Shown in pieces: positions 1 to 7,235 of a DNA stretch of 7,235 nucleotides (positions within the stretch are counted from its first letter, which is position 1; each line of letters opens with the position of its first letter). The stretch is from contig JAIOTF010000197.1 in the NCBI GenBank assembly GCA_021107195.1, positions 1 through 7,235 on the forward strand. The letters are read 5' to 3'. A program made the translations under genes and the position numbers. The DNA is from Anaerolineaceae bacterium (GTDB lineage Bacteria > Chloroflexota > Anaerolineae > Anaerolineales > Anaerolineaceae). The notes under the pieces were generated by a model. It was given only the letters and a program-made list of their open reading frames with translations. It made no database searches and was not told the origin of the DNA.

Positions 1-2257
1 CAAGAGTGTCTCGATGATCTTCTTCGCCCAGAAGGTGCTGCGCAAGGTGCCGGGTAACTGGACGTTTGTGATCGTGACCGACCGGCAGGAGCTGGACGGG
101 CAAATCTACAAAAACTTCGCTTCGGCCGGAGTGGTTACTGAAGGCCGCGCCCAGGCGGAAAGCAGCCGCCACCTGCGCCAGTTGCTGCGTGAAGATCACC
201 GCTATGTCTTTACCCTGATCCATAAATTCCGCACCGAAAACGGCGAGCCGCATCCCGTGCTCTCCGGGCGCGACGACATCATCGTCATCACCGATGAAGC
301 GCACCGCAGCCAGTACGATACCCTGGCGCTGAACATGCGCACCGCCCTGCCCAACGCCGCATTTTTGGCCTTCACCGGTACGCCGCTGATCGTGGGCGAA
401 GAGAAAACCCGCCAGGTGTTTGGCGACTATATCAGCGTGTATGACTTCCAGCAGTCAGTGATTGATGGCGCCACAGTGCCTTTGTATTACGAGAACCGCA
501 TCCCTGAGCTGCAATTGATCAACGACAATCTTAATCAGGATATGGAAAACCTGCTGGAAGCAGCCGAACTGGACGAGGCCCAGGAAAAGAAACTGGAACG
601 CGAATTTTCACGTGAGTATCACTTGATCACCCGCGATGACCGTCTGGAAGCGATTGCCAAAGACCTGGTGGCGCATTTCACCGGGCGCGGCTTCCAGGGC
701 AAGGCGATGATGATCTGTATCGACAAGGCCACTGCCGTGTGTATGTATGACAAGGTGCAGAAATACTGGGCGGAGAAGCTGGTGCAATTGCAGGCGGACT
801 GGAGCGTGGCAGCAGATGGGGCGCGGGAGGCGCTTGCTGCGAAAATCGCCTGGATGAAGGAGACCGACATGGCCGTGGTGGTCTCGCAGGCGCAGAACGA
901 GATCGCCGACATGGCTGAAAAAGGACTGGACATCCGTCCGCACCGCAGGCGCATTGTCGAGGAAGACCTGGAAACAAAATTCAAGGACCCTGAGGATCCC
1001 TTCCGGCTGGTGTTTGTGTGCGCCATGTGGATGACGGGCTTTGATGTGCCCAGTTGTTCAACGCTCTATCTTGATAAACCTATGCGCAATCACACCCTCA
1101 TGCAGACCATCGCCCGCGCCAATCGTGTCTATCCCGGCAAAGTCAGCGGCCTGATCGTGGATTATGCCGGCGTGTTCCGCAACCTGGAACGGGCGCTGGC
1201 TATTTATGGCGCGGGTAAAGATAGTGAAGAGAAACCAGTAGAAGACAAGTCTGTATTGGTGGCGGCCTTGCGGCAGGCGTTGGAAGAAACCGATGCGTTT
1301 TGTACAGAGTGTGGCGTTGATCTGGCAGCGATCCGGGCTGCGGCGGGGTTTGACCGCATCCGGCTGCTTGATGATGCGGTAGAAGTACTGGTGAGACCAC
1401 CAGCGGTCAAACGCCGTTATATTGAACTTTCCAATACGGTGCACCGTTTGTATAAAGCTGTGCTGCCCGATAAAGATGCGAAGGAGTTCGCTGCTGAGGT
1501 GGCGCCGGTGCATGTGATCGCGGAAAAAATTCGTTCCCTGGCAGAGCCAGTTGATATTTCGACGGTGATGCAGCAGGTGGAGGAATTGCTGGATCGTTCG
1601 ATTGCCACCGAGGGCTATGTGATTCGCCAGGGGAGAGCACCTTTTGGAGAGGGCGGCGAGCATTGGATTGACCTGAGTAAGATTGACTTCAAAGCGCTGG
1701 CTGAGAAGTTCAGGCAGGGGCGCAAGCGCACGATGAACGAGCGGCTCAAGGCTTCGGTGGCGCACAAGCTGATGGCCATGGTGCGCCTGAATCGTACCCG
1801 CATGGATTATCTGGAGAAATTCCAGGAAATGATCGATGAATATAACGCCGGCAGCCTGAATGCCGAGGAGTTCTTTAATCGGCTGGTGGATTTCGCCCAC
1901 AGTCTGAATGAAGAAGAACAACGGGCAGTGGGCGAGCAGTTGAGCGAGGAAGAGTTGGCGGTTTTTGATCTTTTGACCAAACCGGAAATGAACCTGAGCA
2001 AAGCAGACCGTAAAAAAGTGAAGGCCGCTGCCCGGGAACTGCTGGTGACACTCAAGACCGAAAAACTGGTGCTGGACTGGCGCAAACGCCAGCAGGCACG
2101 AGCCGAGGTGCGGGTGACCATCAAAGATGGACTGGATGATCAACTGCCGCAAGCCTACACCCCTGAACTTTTTGAGCAAAAGACCACCGCTGTCTTTCAG
2201 CATGTGTACGAGTCATATTATGGAGATGGGCGCAGCGTGTATGCAGTCGCGGGGTGA
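1..2257 (+). CDS. hsdR: Type I restriction enzyme R subunit (HsdR), 5'-truncated by the window edge
   Basis: This is the motor and C-terminal part of the ATP-dependent translocase/endonuclease subunit of a type I restriction-modification complex (HsdR with HsdM and HsdS), which cuts unmodified foreign DNA in the cytoplasm. The first whole codon is at base 2 and reads K-S-V-S-M, the end of a Walker A motif (GxGKS), so the reading frame comes in from upstream and the ATG at 14 is internal. Visible superfamily 2 motifs are the DEAH box (293-304, in ITDEAHRSQY), AFTGTP (368-385), motif V MTGFDVP (1031-1051) and motif VI QTIARANRV (1103-1129). The long helical tail after about 1250 fits the HsdR C-terminal region (DUF3387-like). 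About 751 residues are present. Family members are usually around 1000, so the missing part matches the N-terminal nuclease domain. No frameshift or internal stop is seen. Partner genes hsdM and hsdS are not in the window. The subunit assignment is secure; the sequence specificity cannot be read. Confidence 0.95.
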   Translation, partial: KSVSMIFFAQKVLRKVPGNWTFVIVTDRQELDGQIYKNFASAGVVTEGRAQAESSRHLRQLLREDHRYVFTLIHKFRTENGEPHPVLSGRDDIIVITDEAHRSQYDTLALNMRTALPNAAFLAFTGTPLIVGEEKTRQVFGDYISVYDFQQSVIDGATVPLYYENRIPELQLINDNLNQDMENLLEAAELDEAQEKKLEREFSREYHLITRDDRLEAIAKDLVAHFTGRGFQGKAMMICIDKATAVCMYDKVQKYWAEKLVQLQADWSVAADGAREALAAKIAWMKETDMAVVVSQAQNEIADMAEKGLDIRPHRRRIVEEDLETKFKDPEDPFRLVFVCAMWMTGFDVPSCSTLYLDKPMRNHTLMQTIARANRVYPGKVSGLIVDYAGVFRNLERALAIYGAGKDSEEKPVEDKSVLVAALRQALEETDAFCTECGVDLAAIRAAAGFDRIRLLDDAVEVLVRPPAVKRRYIELSNTVHRLYKAVLPDKDAKEFAAEVAPVHVIAEKIRSLAEPVDISTVMQQVEELLDRSIATEGYVIRQGRAPFGEGGEHWIDLSKIDFKALAEKFRQGRKRTMNERLKASVAHKLMAMVRLNRTRMDYLEKFQEMIDEYNAGSLNAEEFFNRLVDFAHSLNEEEQRAVGEQLSEEELAVFDLLTKPEMNLSKADRKKVKAAARELLVTLKTEKLVLDWRKRQQARAEVRVTIKDGLDDQLPQAYTPELFEQKTTAVFQHVYESYYGDGRSVYAVAG

Positions 2258-2286
2258 GGATCATTTTTGGCCACTTAAATTTCACG

Positions 2287-2314
2287 ATTCCCTGATCCGT
2301 TCAGGGAATTTTTT
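2287..2314 (+). terminator. Intrinsic terminator of hsdR
   Basis: A perfect 9-bp stem (ATTCCCTGA at 2287-2295 with TCAGGGAAT at 2301-2309) encloses a 5-nt loop and runs straight into a T tract (2309-2314). It starts 30 bases after the hsdR stop, so it ends that transcript and isolates hsdR from the following operon. Confidence 0.88.
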
Positions 2315-2315
2315 A

Positions 2316-2351
2316 TTGACCGCCTCAAATCCGGCAAAACTTGGCTATAAT
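2316..2351 (+). promoter_or_regulatory. Probable promoter of the acyltransferase-EFR1 operon
   Basis: A consensus -10 hexamer TATAAT lies at 2346-2351, about 84 bases before the chosen start codon. A good -35-like TTGACC lies at 2316-2321, but the gap is 24 bases instead of the usual 16-18, and no acceptable -35 sits at the normal distance. Either the -10 works largely alone (a TG lies one base off the extended -10 position), or an activator is needed. The -35-like element starts two bases after the hsdR terminator T tract, so the two units are packed tightly. Confidence 0.55.
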
Positions 2352-2374
2352 GGGGAAACAATTTATTTACTGTT

Positions 2375-2407
2375 GCAGGGTTGAAGTCCTGCGCAATGCG
2401 TTATTGC
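2375..2407 (+). other. Two small stem-loops in the operon leader
   Basis: The leader between the -10 box and the start codon can form GCAGG/CCTGC (2375-2379 with 2388-2392, 8-nt loop) and then, one after the other, GCAAT/ATTGC (2393-2397 with 2403-2407, 5-nt loop). The stems are only 5 bp each and there is no T tract after the second, so neither is a convincing terminator. They are recorded as possible leader structure only. Confidence 0.25.
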
Positions 2408-2421
2408 AATCACACATTTTT

Positions 2422-2428
2422 AAAGGAA
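2422..2428 (+). promoter_or_regulatory. Ribosome-binding site fixing the acyltransferase start
   Basis: AAAGGAA lies 6-7 bases before the ATG at 2435. The in-frame TTG at 2381, which would add 18 residues, has no comparable site and falls inside the leader hairpin, so 2435 is preferred. Confidence 0.8.
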
Positions 2429-2434
2429 TTCAGG

Positions 2435-3580
2435 ATGAACGTGCAGATCAAGGAAGTGCTGGACTTAAAGGATTTAAAAGCTTTTATTCAATTTCCGCAT
2501 ACGCTGTATCAAGGCAATCCCTACTGGGTGCCGAATCTGGTTTCGGATGACACCAATGCCCTGCGCCGGGACAGGAATCCGGCTTTTGCGCATTGCGAGG
2601 CGCGTTACTGGCTGGCTTACGATGAGGGGAAGATCGTGGGGCGCATCGCGGGTATTTTAAATCATGCGCATCTTGAAAAATGGAGGGAGCGCTATGTGCG
2701 CTTTGGCTGGTTTGATTTTGTGGATGATCCGGCCGTGTCTGCTGGGCTGTTGAAGAAAGTGGAGGATTGGGCGCTCGAGAAGGACATGACCGCCGTGCAC
2801 GGCCCGCTGGGCTTCACTGACCTGGACCGGGAGGGGATGTTGGTCGAAGGCTTTGACGAGCTGGGCACGCTGGCGACGATCTATAACTTTCCCTATTATC
2901 CGCAGCACATGGAGCGGGCAGGTTATGGCAAGGACACAGACTGGGTGGAATACGAGATCAAGATGCCGGAAGAAATCGACGAAACCATCGCCAGGGTTTC
3001 AAAGATCGTCATGAAGCGTAACAAGCTGCACTTGTTACAACCGCGCAACAAGAAAGAAATGCTGCAATATGTTGATCAGTTGTTTGACCTGTTGAATGAA
3101 GTTTATCAGGACTTGTATGGCGTTGTGCCGCTGACGCCTGAACAAAAGAAAAGCTATACGAAACAATATTTCGGTTTCATCCATCCGGATTTTGTGCCGG
3201 TTGTTTTGGATGAGGACGACAATATGGTCGCCTTCGGCATTACGATGCCTTCCCTGTCGGTCGCATTGCAGCGGGCGAAGGGACGCCTGTTCCCGTTTGG
3301 TTTCATTCACCTGCTGTGGGCAATGGGCAAGTTTGACCGGGCTGACCTGTATCTGGTGGCGGTCAAGCGCTCATACCAGGGCAAGGCGGTCAACGCCATC
3401 CTGATGCACAGAATGCTGGAGGTCTTCCGGAAATACGGTGTGAAGAGCGCTGAGTCCAATCCCGAGCTGGAGGACAATGAGCTGGTGCAGGCGCAGTGGA
3501 AATTCTTCGACAAGCGGCAGCACAAACGCCGCCGCTGTTTTATCAAGCACTTAGATACTGGGGATAATAATGCAAGTTGA
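2435..3580 (+). CDS. GNAT-fold acyltransferase, YghO / bacterial ceramide synthase-like family
   Basis: The 381-residue protein has the layout I associate with the YghO family, a branch of the acyl-CoA N-acyltransferase fold that includes bacterial ceramide synthase (bCerS) of Caulobacter. Recognisable blocks in order are the N-terminal YWVPNL stretch followed by NPAFAHCEARYWLAY, a GRIAGILN strand (from residue 69), the block GPLGFTDLDREGMLVEGFD, then YNFPYYPQHMERAGYGKDTDW, and a C-terminal acyl-CoA-binding-like motif SYQGKA (313-318) in VAVKRSYQGKAVNAIL. The C-terminus is very basic (KRQHKRRRC). No signal peptide or membrane segment is evident. Such enzymes would transfer an acyl group from acyl-CoA or a carrier to an amine; the substrate here cannot be read from sequence. 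It is the first gene of an operon and overlaps the next by 11 nt. Family membership is fairly secure from pattern. A ceramide role is only a possibility, since no serine palmitoyltransferase is nearby. Confidence 0.8.
   Translation: MNVQIKEVLDLKDLKAFIQFPHTLYQGNPYWVPNLVSDDTNALRRDRNPAFAHCEARYWLAYDEGKIVGRIAGILNHAHLEKWRERYVRFGWFDFVDDPAVSAGLLKKVEDWALEKDMTAVHGPLGFTDLDREGMLVEGFDELGTLATIYNFPYYPQHMERAGYGKDTDWVEYEIKMPEEIDETIARVSKIVMKRNKLHLLQPRNKKEMLQYVDQLFDLLNEVYQDLYGVVPLTPEQKKSYTKQYFGFIHPDFVPVVLDEDDNMVAFGITMPSLSVALQRAKGRLFPFGFIHLLWAMGKFDRADLYLVAVKRSYQGKAVNAILMHRMLEVFRKYGVKSAESNPELEDNELVQAQWKFFDKRQHKRRRCFIKHLDTGDNNAS
3560..3564 (+). promoter_or_regulatory. Ribosome-binding site of the EFR1-like gene, inside the upstream gene
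   Basis: GGGGA lies 5 bases before the ATG at 3570 and within the last codons of the acyltransferase. The alternative in-frame ATG at 3582, just after the upstream stop, has no such site, so the overlapping start is preferred. Confidence 0.65.
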
Positions 3581-4370
3581 TATGGTGAAATTGATCTGTT
3601 TTTCGCCGACCGGCACCACCCGGAAGATATTGCGAGGCCTGGCCGCCGGGATGCAGGCGGCGCAGGTGGAAGAAATTGACCTGACCCCGCCGGATGCCTG
3701 CTCAAAAGAGGTTGTAGAACTGGGCAGCGAACTGGCCGTGATGGGCATGCCGGTGTATGCCGGGCGGCTGCCGCCGGAGGCTGTGGCCCGGCTGCAGCGC
3801 TTGCGGGGAAATCAGACCCCGGCGGTACTTGTGGTAGTGTATGGCAACCGGGCGTATGAAGATGCCTTGCTGGAGCTGTCTGATCTGGCCTCGGCAGCGG
3901 GGTTTGTACCCGTCGCCGGTGGGGCGTTCATTGGCGAACATTCCTTTACATCCGATGCCGCGCCGCTGTCGGTCGGACGGCCGGATGCAGTCGACCTGGC
4001 AAAGGCGGCGCAGTTTGGCGAAAGTGTGCACGCAAAGTTGGAGGGAATGACCAGCCTGGATGATTTGTCTCCGCTGGTATTGCCGGGAAATCGCCCTTAT
4101 CGCGACTTGAAGCAGTGGGAGAATTTGATGCCGGAGACGGACGAGGCGCTGTGTACCCTGTGTGGGGATTGCGCTGATGTCTGCCCGACCGGGGCCGTGA
4201 CCGTGAAGGACAGTGTGCAGACGGATGGCGAGAAGTGCATCGTGTGCTGTGCCTGCATTAAAGTGTGTCCGACGGGCGCGCGCATGATGCACAATAAGCG
4301 CATTTTGAAGACGGCGAATTGGTTGTTTGAGAACTGTTCCGAGCGCAGGGAACCGGAAGTTTTCCTCTGA
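3570..4370 (+). CDS. EFR1-like flavodoxin / 2x[4Fe-4S] ferredoxin fusion protein
   Basis: The 266-residue cytoplasmic protein joins an N-terminal flavodoxin-like domain (about 1-160) to a C-terminal bacterial ferredoxin domain. The phosphate-binding loop for FMN is FSPTGTT (residues 11-17). The flavodoxin core continues with LAVMGMPVYAGRLP and VLVVVYGNRAYEDAL. Two full [4Fe-4S] motifs follow: C195-x2-C198-x2-C201-x3-C205-P and C223-x2-C226-x2-C229-x3-C233-P, with an extra Cys227. The tail WLFENCSERREPEVF is typical of the EFR1 group of annotated flavodoxin/ferredoxin fusions. It should carry electrons between FMN and iron-sulfur clusters; its partner enzyme is not known. The start overlaps the preceding gene by 11 nt, which suggests translational coupling and joint expression. 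No terminator with a T tract follows, so transcription may continue toward the next gene. Domain assignment is secure; the physiological role is open. Confidence 0.9.
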   Translation: MQVDMVKLICFSPTGTTRKILRGLAAGMQAAQVEEIDLTPPDACSKEVVELGSELAVMGMPVYAGRLPPEAVARLQRLRGNQTPAVLVVVYGNRAYEDALLELSDLASAAGFVPVAGGAFIGEHSFTSDAAPLSVGRPDAVDLAKAAQFGESVHAKLEGMTSLDDLSPLVLPGNRPYRDLKQWENLMPETDEALCTLCGDCADVCPTGAVTVKDSVQTDGEKCIVCCACIKVCPTGARMMHNKRILKTANWLFENCSERREPEVFL

Positions 4371-4377
4371 AATATCA

Positions 4378-4408
4378 AATGTCGTGTGAGTGTCGTTAAT
4401 ACGACATT
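4378..4408 (+). promoter_or_regulatory. Putative operator: three TGTCGT half-sites upstream of the XRE regulator
   Basis: TGTCGT occurs at 4380-4385 and 4391-4396 in the same direction, and its complement ACGACA at 4401-4406. The inner pair makes a perfect palindrome TGTCGT-TAAT-ACGACA (4391-4406). The outer pair extends to 8-bp arms, AATGTCGT (4378-4385) and ACGACATT (4401-4408). Starts are 11 and 10 bases apart, so all three sites face about the same side of the helix. The last half-site touches the -35 element, so a bound dimer would block or contact RNA polymerase. No T tract follows, which argues against a terminator. The binding protein is inferred to be the downstream XRE protein. Confidence 0.6.
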
Positions 4409-4435
4409 GTTGATCAACACTGCATCTCCTATGAT
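4407..4435 (+). promoter_or_regulatory. Probable promoter of the XRE-DUF4870 gene
   Basis: TATGAT (4430-4435, five of six consensus bases) sits exactly 17 bases after TTGTTG (4407-4412, a weak -35). The start codon follows about 30 bases later, giving a short leader with a strong ribosome-binding site. The weak -35 overlapping the operator fits a regulated promoter. Confidence 0.55.
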
Positions 4436-4464
4436 GAAGAAAAAAATAACAAAAGGAGTTTGCG

Positions 4465-5049
4465 ATGAATCAACCAGATCTAGGATTAAAAGTTACCGAA
4501 GTGCGCCAGCAAAAAGGCTTCACGCAGGAGCAGTTGGCTGAGCACTGCGAGGTCAGCACGCGCACCATCCAGCGCATTGAGAGCGGCGAGGTGGAACCAC
4601 GGCCGTTCACCCGCAACAGCCTGAGCAACACCCTCGATTTTGATTTCAATGAGAGCAATGTCCACAATGAACCTTTGTGGCTGGCCGCTCTGCACCTCAG
4701 CAGCATCTTCAGCATCATCATTATCCCGCTGCTGATCTGGTCGTGGAAGAAAAAGCAGAGTTACAAGATTGACCGCCACGGCCGGGATGTGCTCAACTTC
4801 CAGATCACGATCAATCTGATGTTAATTGCGGTCACAGTGTTTTTGGTGTTCGGTGTGCCATTCATTATCCTGGCTTCGGAAACACACTGGAATATCAACG
4901 ATGTAGCTCTGGGAGTGCTGCCCCTCATCAGTATTGTCCCAATGATCGCGATTGGTATATTTTGCACCTGGCAAGGTGTGGTCAACACTGTCCGCGTGAT
5001 GTCGGATAAGCCCTACAAATACCCGCTCAGTATCCCGTTCATCAAGTAG
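4465..5049 (+). CDS. Membrane-anchored XRE-family regulator with DUF4870-like domain
   Basis: The 194-residue protein combines an N-terminal XRE/Cro helix-turn-helix (about 8-60) with a three-helix membrane domain. The helix-turn-helix is well conserved: KGFTQEQLAEHCEVS followed by STRTIQRIESGEVEPR (31-46). Hydrophobic segments lie at about 71-93, 110-136 and 147-171, with the DUF4870-type block YKIDRHGRDVLNFQ (100-113) between the first two. The DNA-binding domain should face the cytoplasm, so it may act as a one-component regulator tethered to the inner membrane, perhaps sensing membrane state. The ATG at 4465 is preceded by AAAAGGAG (4451-4458) at 6 bases. It is likely a single-gene unit, with the three-half-site operator just upstream suggesting autoregulation, and a strong hairpin after its stop. 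Fusions of this layout are common in several phyla; targets other than itself are unknown. Confidence 0.85.
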   Translation: MNQPDLGLKVTEVRQQKGFTQEQLAEHCEVSTRTIQRIESGEVEPRPFTRNSLSNTLDFDFNESNVHNEPLWLAALHLSSIFSIIIIPLLIWSWKKKQSYKIDRHGRDVLNFQITINLMLIAVTVFLVFGVPFIILASETHWNINDVALGVLPLISIVPMIAIGIFCTWQGVVNTVRVMSDKPYKYPLSIPFIK

Positions 5050-5077
5050 GTTGTTTACATGCACATGTATCAATCAG

Positions 5078-5109
5078 TGACCGCACCCTTGATTTCAGGG
5101 GTGCGGTCA
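5078..5109. terminator. Strong hairpin between convergent genes, probable terminator
   Basis: TGACCGCACCC (5078-5088) pairs perfectly with GGGTGCGGTCA (5099-5109). Three further pairs, one a T-G wobble, can close the loop to ATTT. On the + strand it is followed by the T-rich TTCTTA, so it best fits the end of the XRE gene. It also lies 33 bases past the uup stop on the other strand, so it may serve both, though no T tract is seen on the minus side. Confidence 0.75.
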
Positions 5110-5142
5110 TTCTTATGCGATGAGGGTGAATTCGGGACAAGC

Positions 5143-6975
<1,833 letters not shown>

Positions 6976-6985
6976 AATAAAATCA

Positions 6986-6991
6986 TCCTTT
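6986..6991 (-). promoter_or_regulatory. Ribosome-binding site fixing the uup start
   Basis: On the minus strand AAAGGA (followed by TG) lies 10 bases before the ATG at 6975. The site supports the short form of Uup, which starts MALISMQDVSLGFGG. Confidence 0.75.
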
Positions 6992-7000
6992 GCGGTTGAA

Positions 7001-7006
7001 AATATA
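7001..7006 (-). promoter_or_regulatory. Possible -10 box of uup
   Basis: On the minus strand TATATT lies 25 bases before the uup start codon, within an AT-rich stretch. I find no convincing -35 hexamer at 16-18 bases further upstream, so this is tentative. Confidence 0.3.
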
Positions 7007-7094
7007 CTACAAAATGCGGGATTAAGGATTGGTAAATCAGAAATCAGGTTGCAGATCGAGGATATTGAACAGGATTTACGTGTGCACGCAAAGG

Positions 7095-7124
7095 TTGTCA
7101 AAAAGAAGGAACCTCAGGTAGGAT
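7095..7124 (+). promoter_or_regulatory. Candidate promoter of the partial right-edge gene
   Basis: TTGTCA (7095-7100) and TAGGAT (7119-7124) are separated by 18 bases. The -35 is good and the -10 moderate. Transcription would begin near 7131, about 30 bases before the ATG at 7161. Confidence 0.45.
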
Positions 7125-7158
7125 AAGGTCTGTGAAAACTAAATCCACCGGAGGTTCC
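7108..7158 (+). repeat. Inverted repeat enclosing the ribosome-binding site of the right-edge gene
   Basis: GGAACCTC (7108-7115) is the exact complement of GAGGTTCC (7151-7158). After one mismatch two further G/C pairs can form (GG 7117-7118 with CC 7148-7149). The right arm contains most of the GGAGG Shine-Dalgarno sequence (7150-7154). The left arm lies between the candidate -35 and -10, so only transcripts entering from upstream could form the hairpin. Confidence 0.6.
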
Positions 7159-7160
7159 AA

Positions 7161-7235
7161 ATGGAATATACCACTGAAGTGCTAAACGAAATAGCGTGCG
7201 AACTGGCAGAAATGTTGAAAACCGCAATCCTGGCA
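7161..7235 (+). CDS. N-terminus of an unidentified protein, cut by the window edge
   Basis: Only 25 codons are visible, starting MEYTTEVLNEIACELAEML, with no stop before the edge. The start is convincing: GGAGG lies 6 bases upstream and a candidate promoter precedes it. The visible part looks like a single amphipathic, acidic helix, which is not enough to name a family. The context, a hairpin that could hide the ribosome-binding site from read-through transcripts, resembles insertion-sequence transposase genes, so a transposase is a reasonable guess but no more than that. It is divergent from uup, with a 185-base region between the two start codons. Confidence 0.6.
   Translation, partial: MEYTTEVLNEIACELAEMLKTAILA

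Noticed and set aside
1058..2203. Long open frame (381 codons) on the minus strand opposite hsdR
   Set aside because: It lies wholly antisense to a gene with clear family motifs, its translation is low in recognisable structure, and no ribosome-binding site or promoter stands out.
2127..2384. Small + strand frame across the end of hsdR and the terminator
   Set aside because: It would run through the intrinsic terminator and promoter and overlaps hsdR out of frame.
3702..4292. 196-codon minus-strand frame opposite the EFR1-like gene
   Set aside because: It is a shadow of the GC-rich coding frame; the + strand frame has intact FMN and iron-sulfur motifs.
5057..5068. ACATG-CA-CATGT near-palindrome after the XRE gene
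   Set aside because: It is short, lies between convergent genes with no promoter, and is explained by chance.
7034..7047. Tandem AAATCAG duplication upstream of uup
   Set aside because: Two 7-base copies are within chance expectation for an AT-rich spacer and have no relation to other elements here.
6976..7101. N-terminal extension of uup to an upstream in-frame ATG
   Set aside because: The 42 extra residues do not match the start of Uup proteins, while the ATG at 6975 has a ribosome-binding site and begins the first ABC strand.

Overview
The window looks like a bacterial chromosome segment of moderately high GC. The mix of genes (type I restriction HsdR, a YghO-like acyltransferase, a flavodoxin/ferredoxin fusion of the EFR1 type, an XRE-DUF4870 membrane regulator and Uup) has the feel of Chloroflexota, Anaerolineae in particular. 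That placement is an impression from protein style and not a demonstrated assignment. No rRNA, tRNA or CRISPR array is visible.

Layout. Bases 1-2257 (+) hold the 3' three-quarters of a type I restriction gene, hsdR. The window opens inside its Walker A motif, so the nuclease domain and any hsdM/hsdS lie upstream. A clean intrinsic terminator (2287-2314) closes it. A new promoter region and a roughly 75-nt leader then precede a two-gene operon (+): a GNAT-fold acyltransferase of the YghO / bacterial ceramide synthase-like family (2435-3580) and an EFR1-like flavodoxin plus 2x[4Fe-4S] protein (3570-4370), overlapping by 11 nt. Next comes a short regulatory region with three phased TGTCGT half-sites in front of a membrane-anchored XRE regulator (4465-5049). 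A strong hairpin (5078-5109) separates this from the convergent ABC-F ATPase uup (6975-5143, minus strand). Upstream of uup and divergent from it, a further gene begins at 7161 and runs off the window. Its ribosome-binding site is buried in an inverted repeat whose left arm lies upstream of the probable transcription start, an arrangement known from insertion-sequence transposases.

How they work together. The hsdR gene belongs to a DNA defence system. The YghO-like/EFR1 pair is probably translationally coupled and could be one metabolic unit, perhaps lipid N-acylation with an associated electron-transfer protein, but this is inference. The XRE-DUF4870 gene is its own transcription unit and is probably autoregulated from the membrane. 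Uup is a housekeeping ABC-F protein. I see no clearly new multi-gene system. The items most worth a second look are the acyltransferase-EFR1 coupling, the three-half-site operator, and the RBS-occluding repeat at the right edge.
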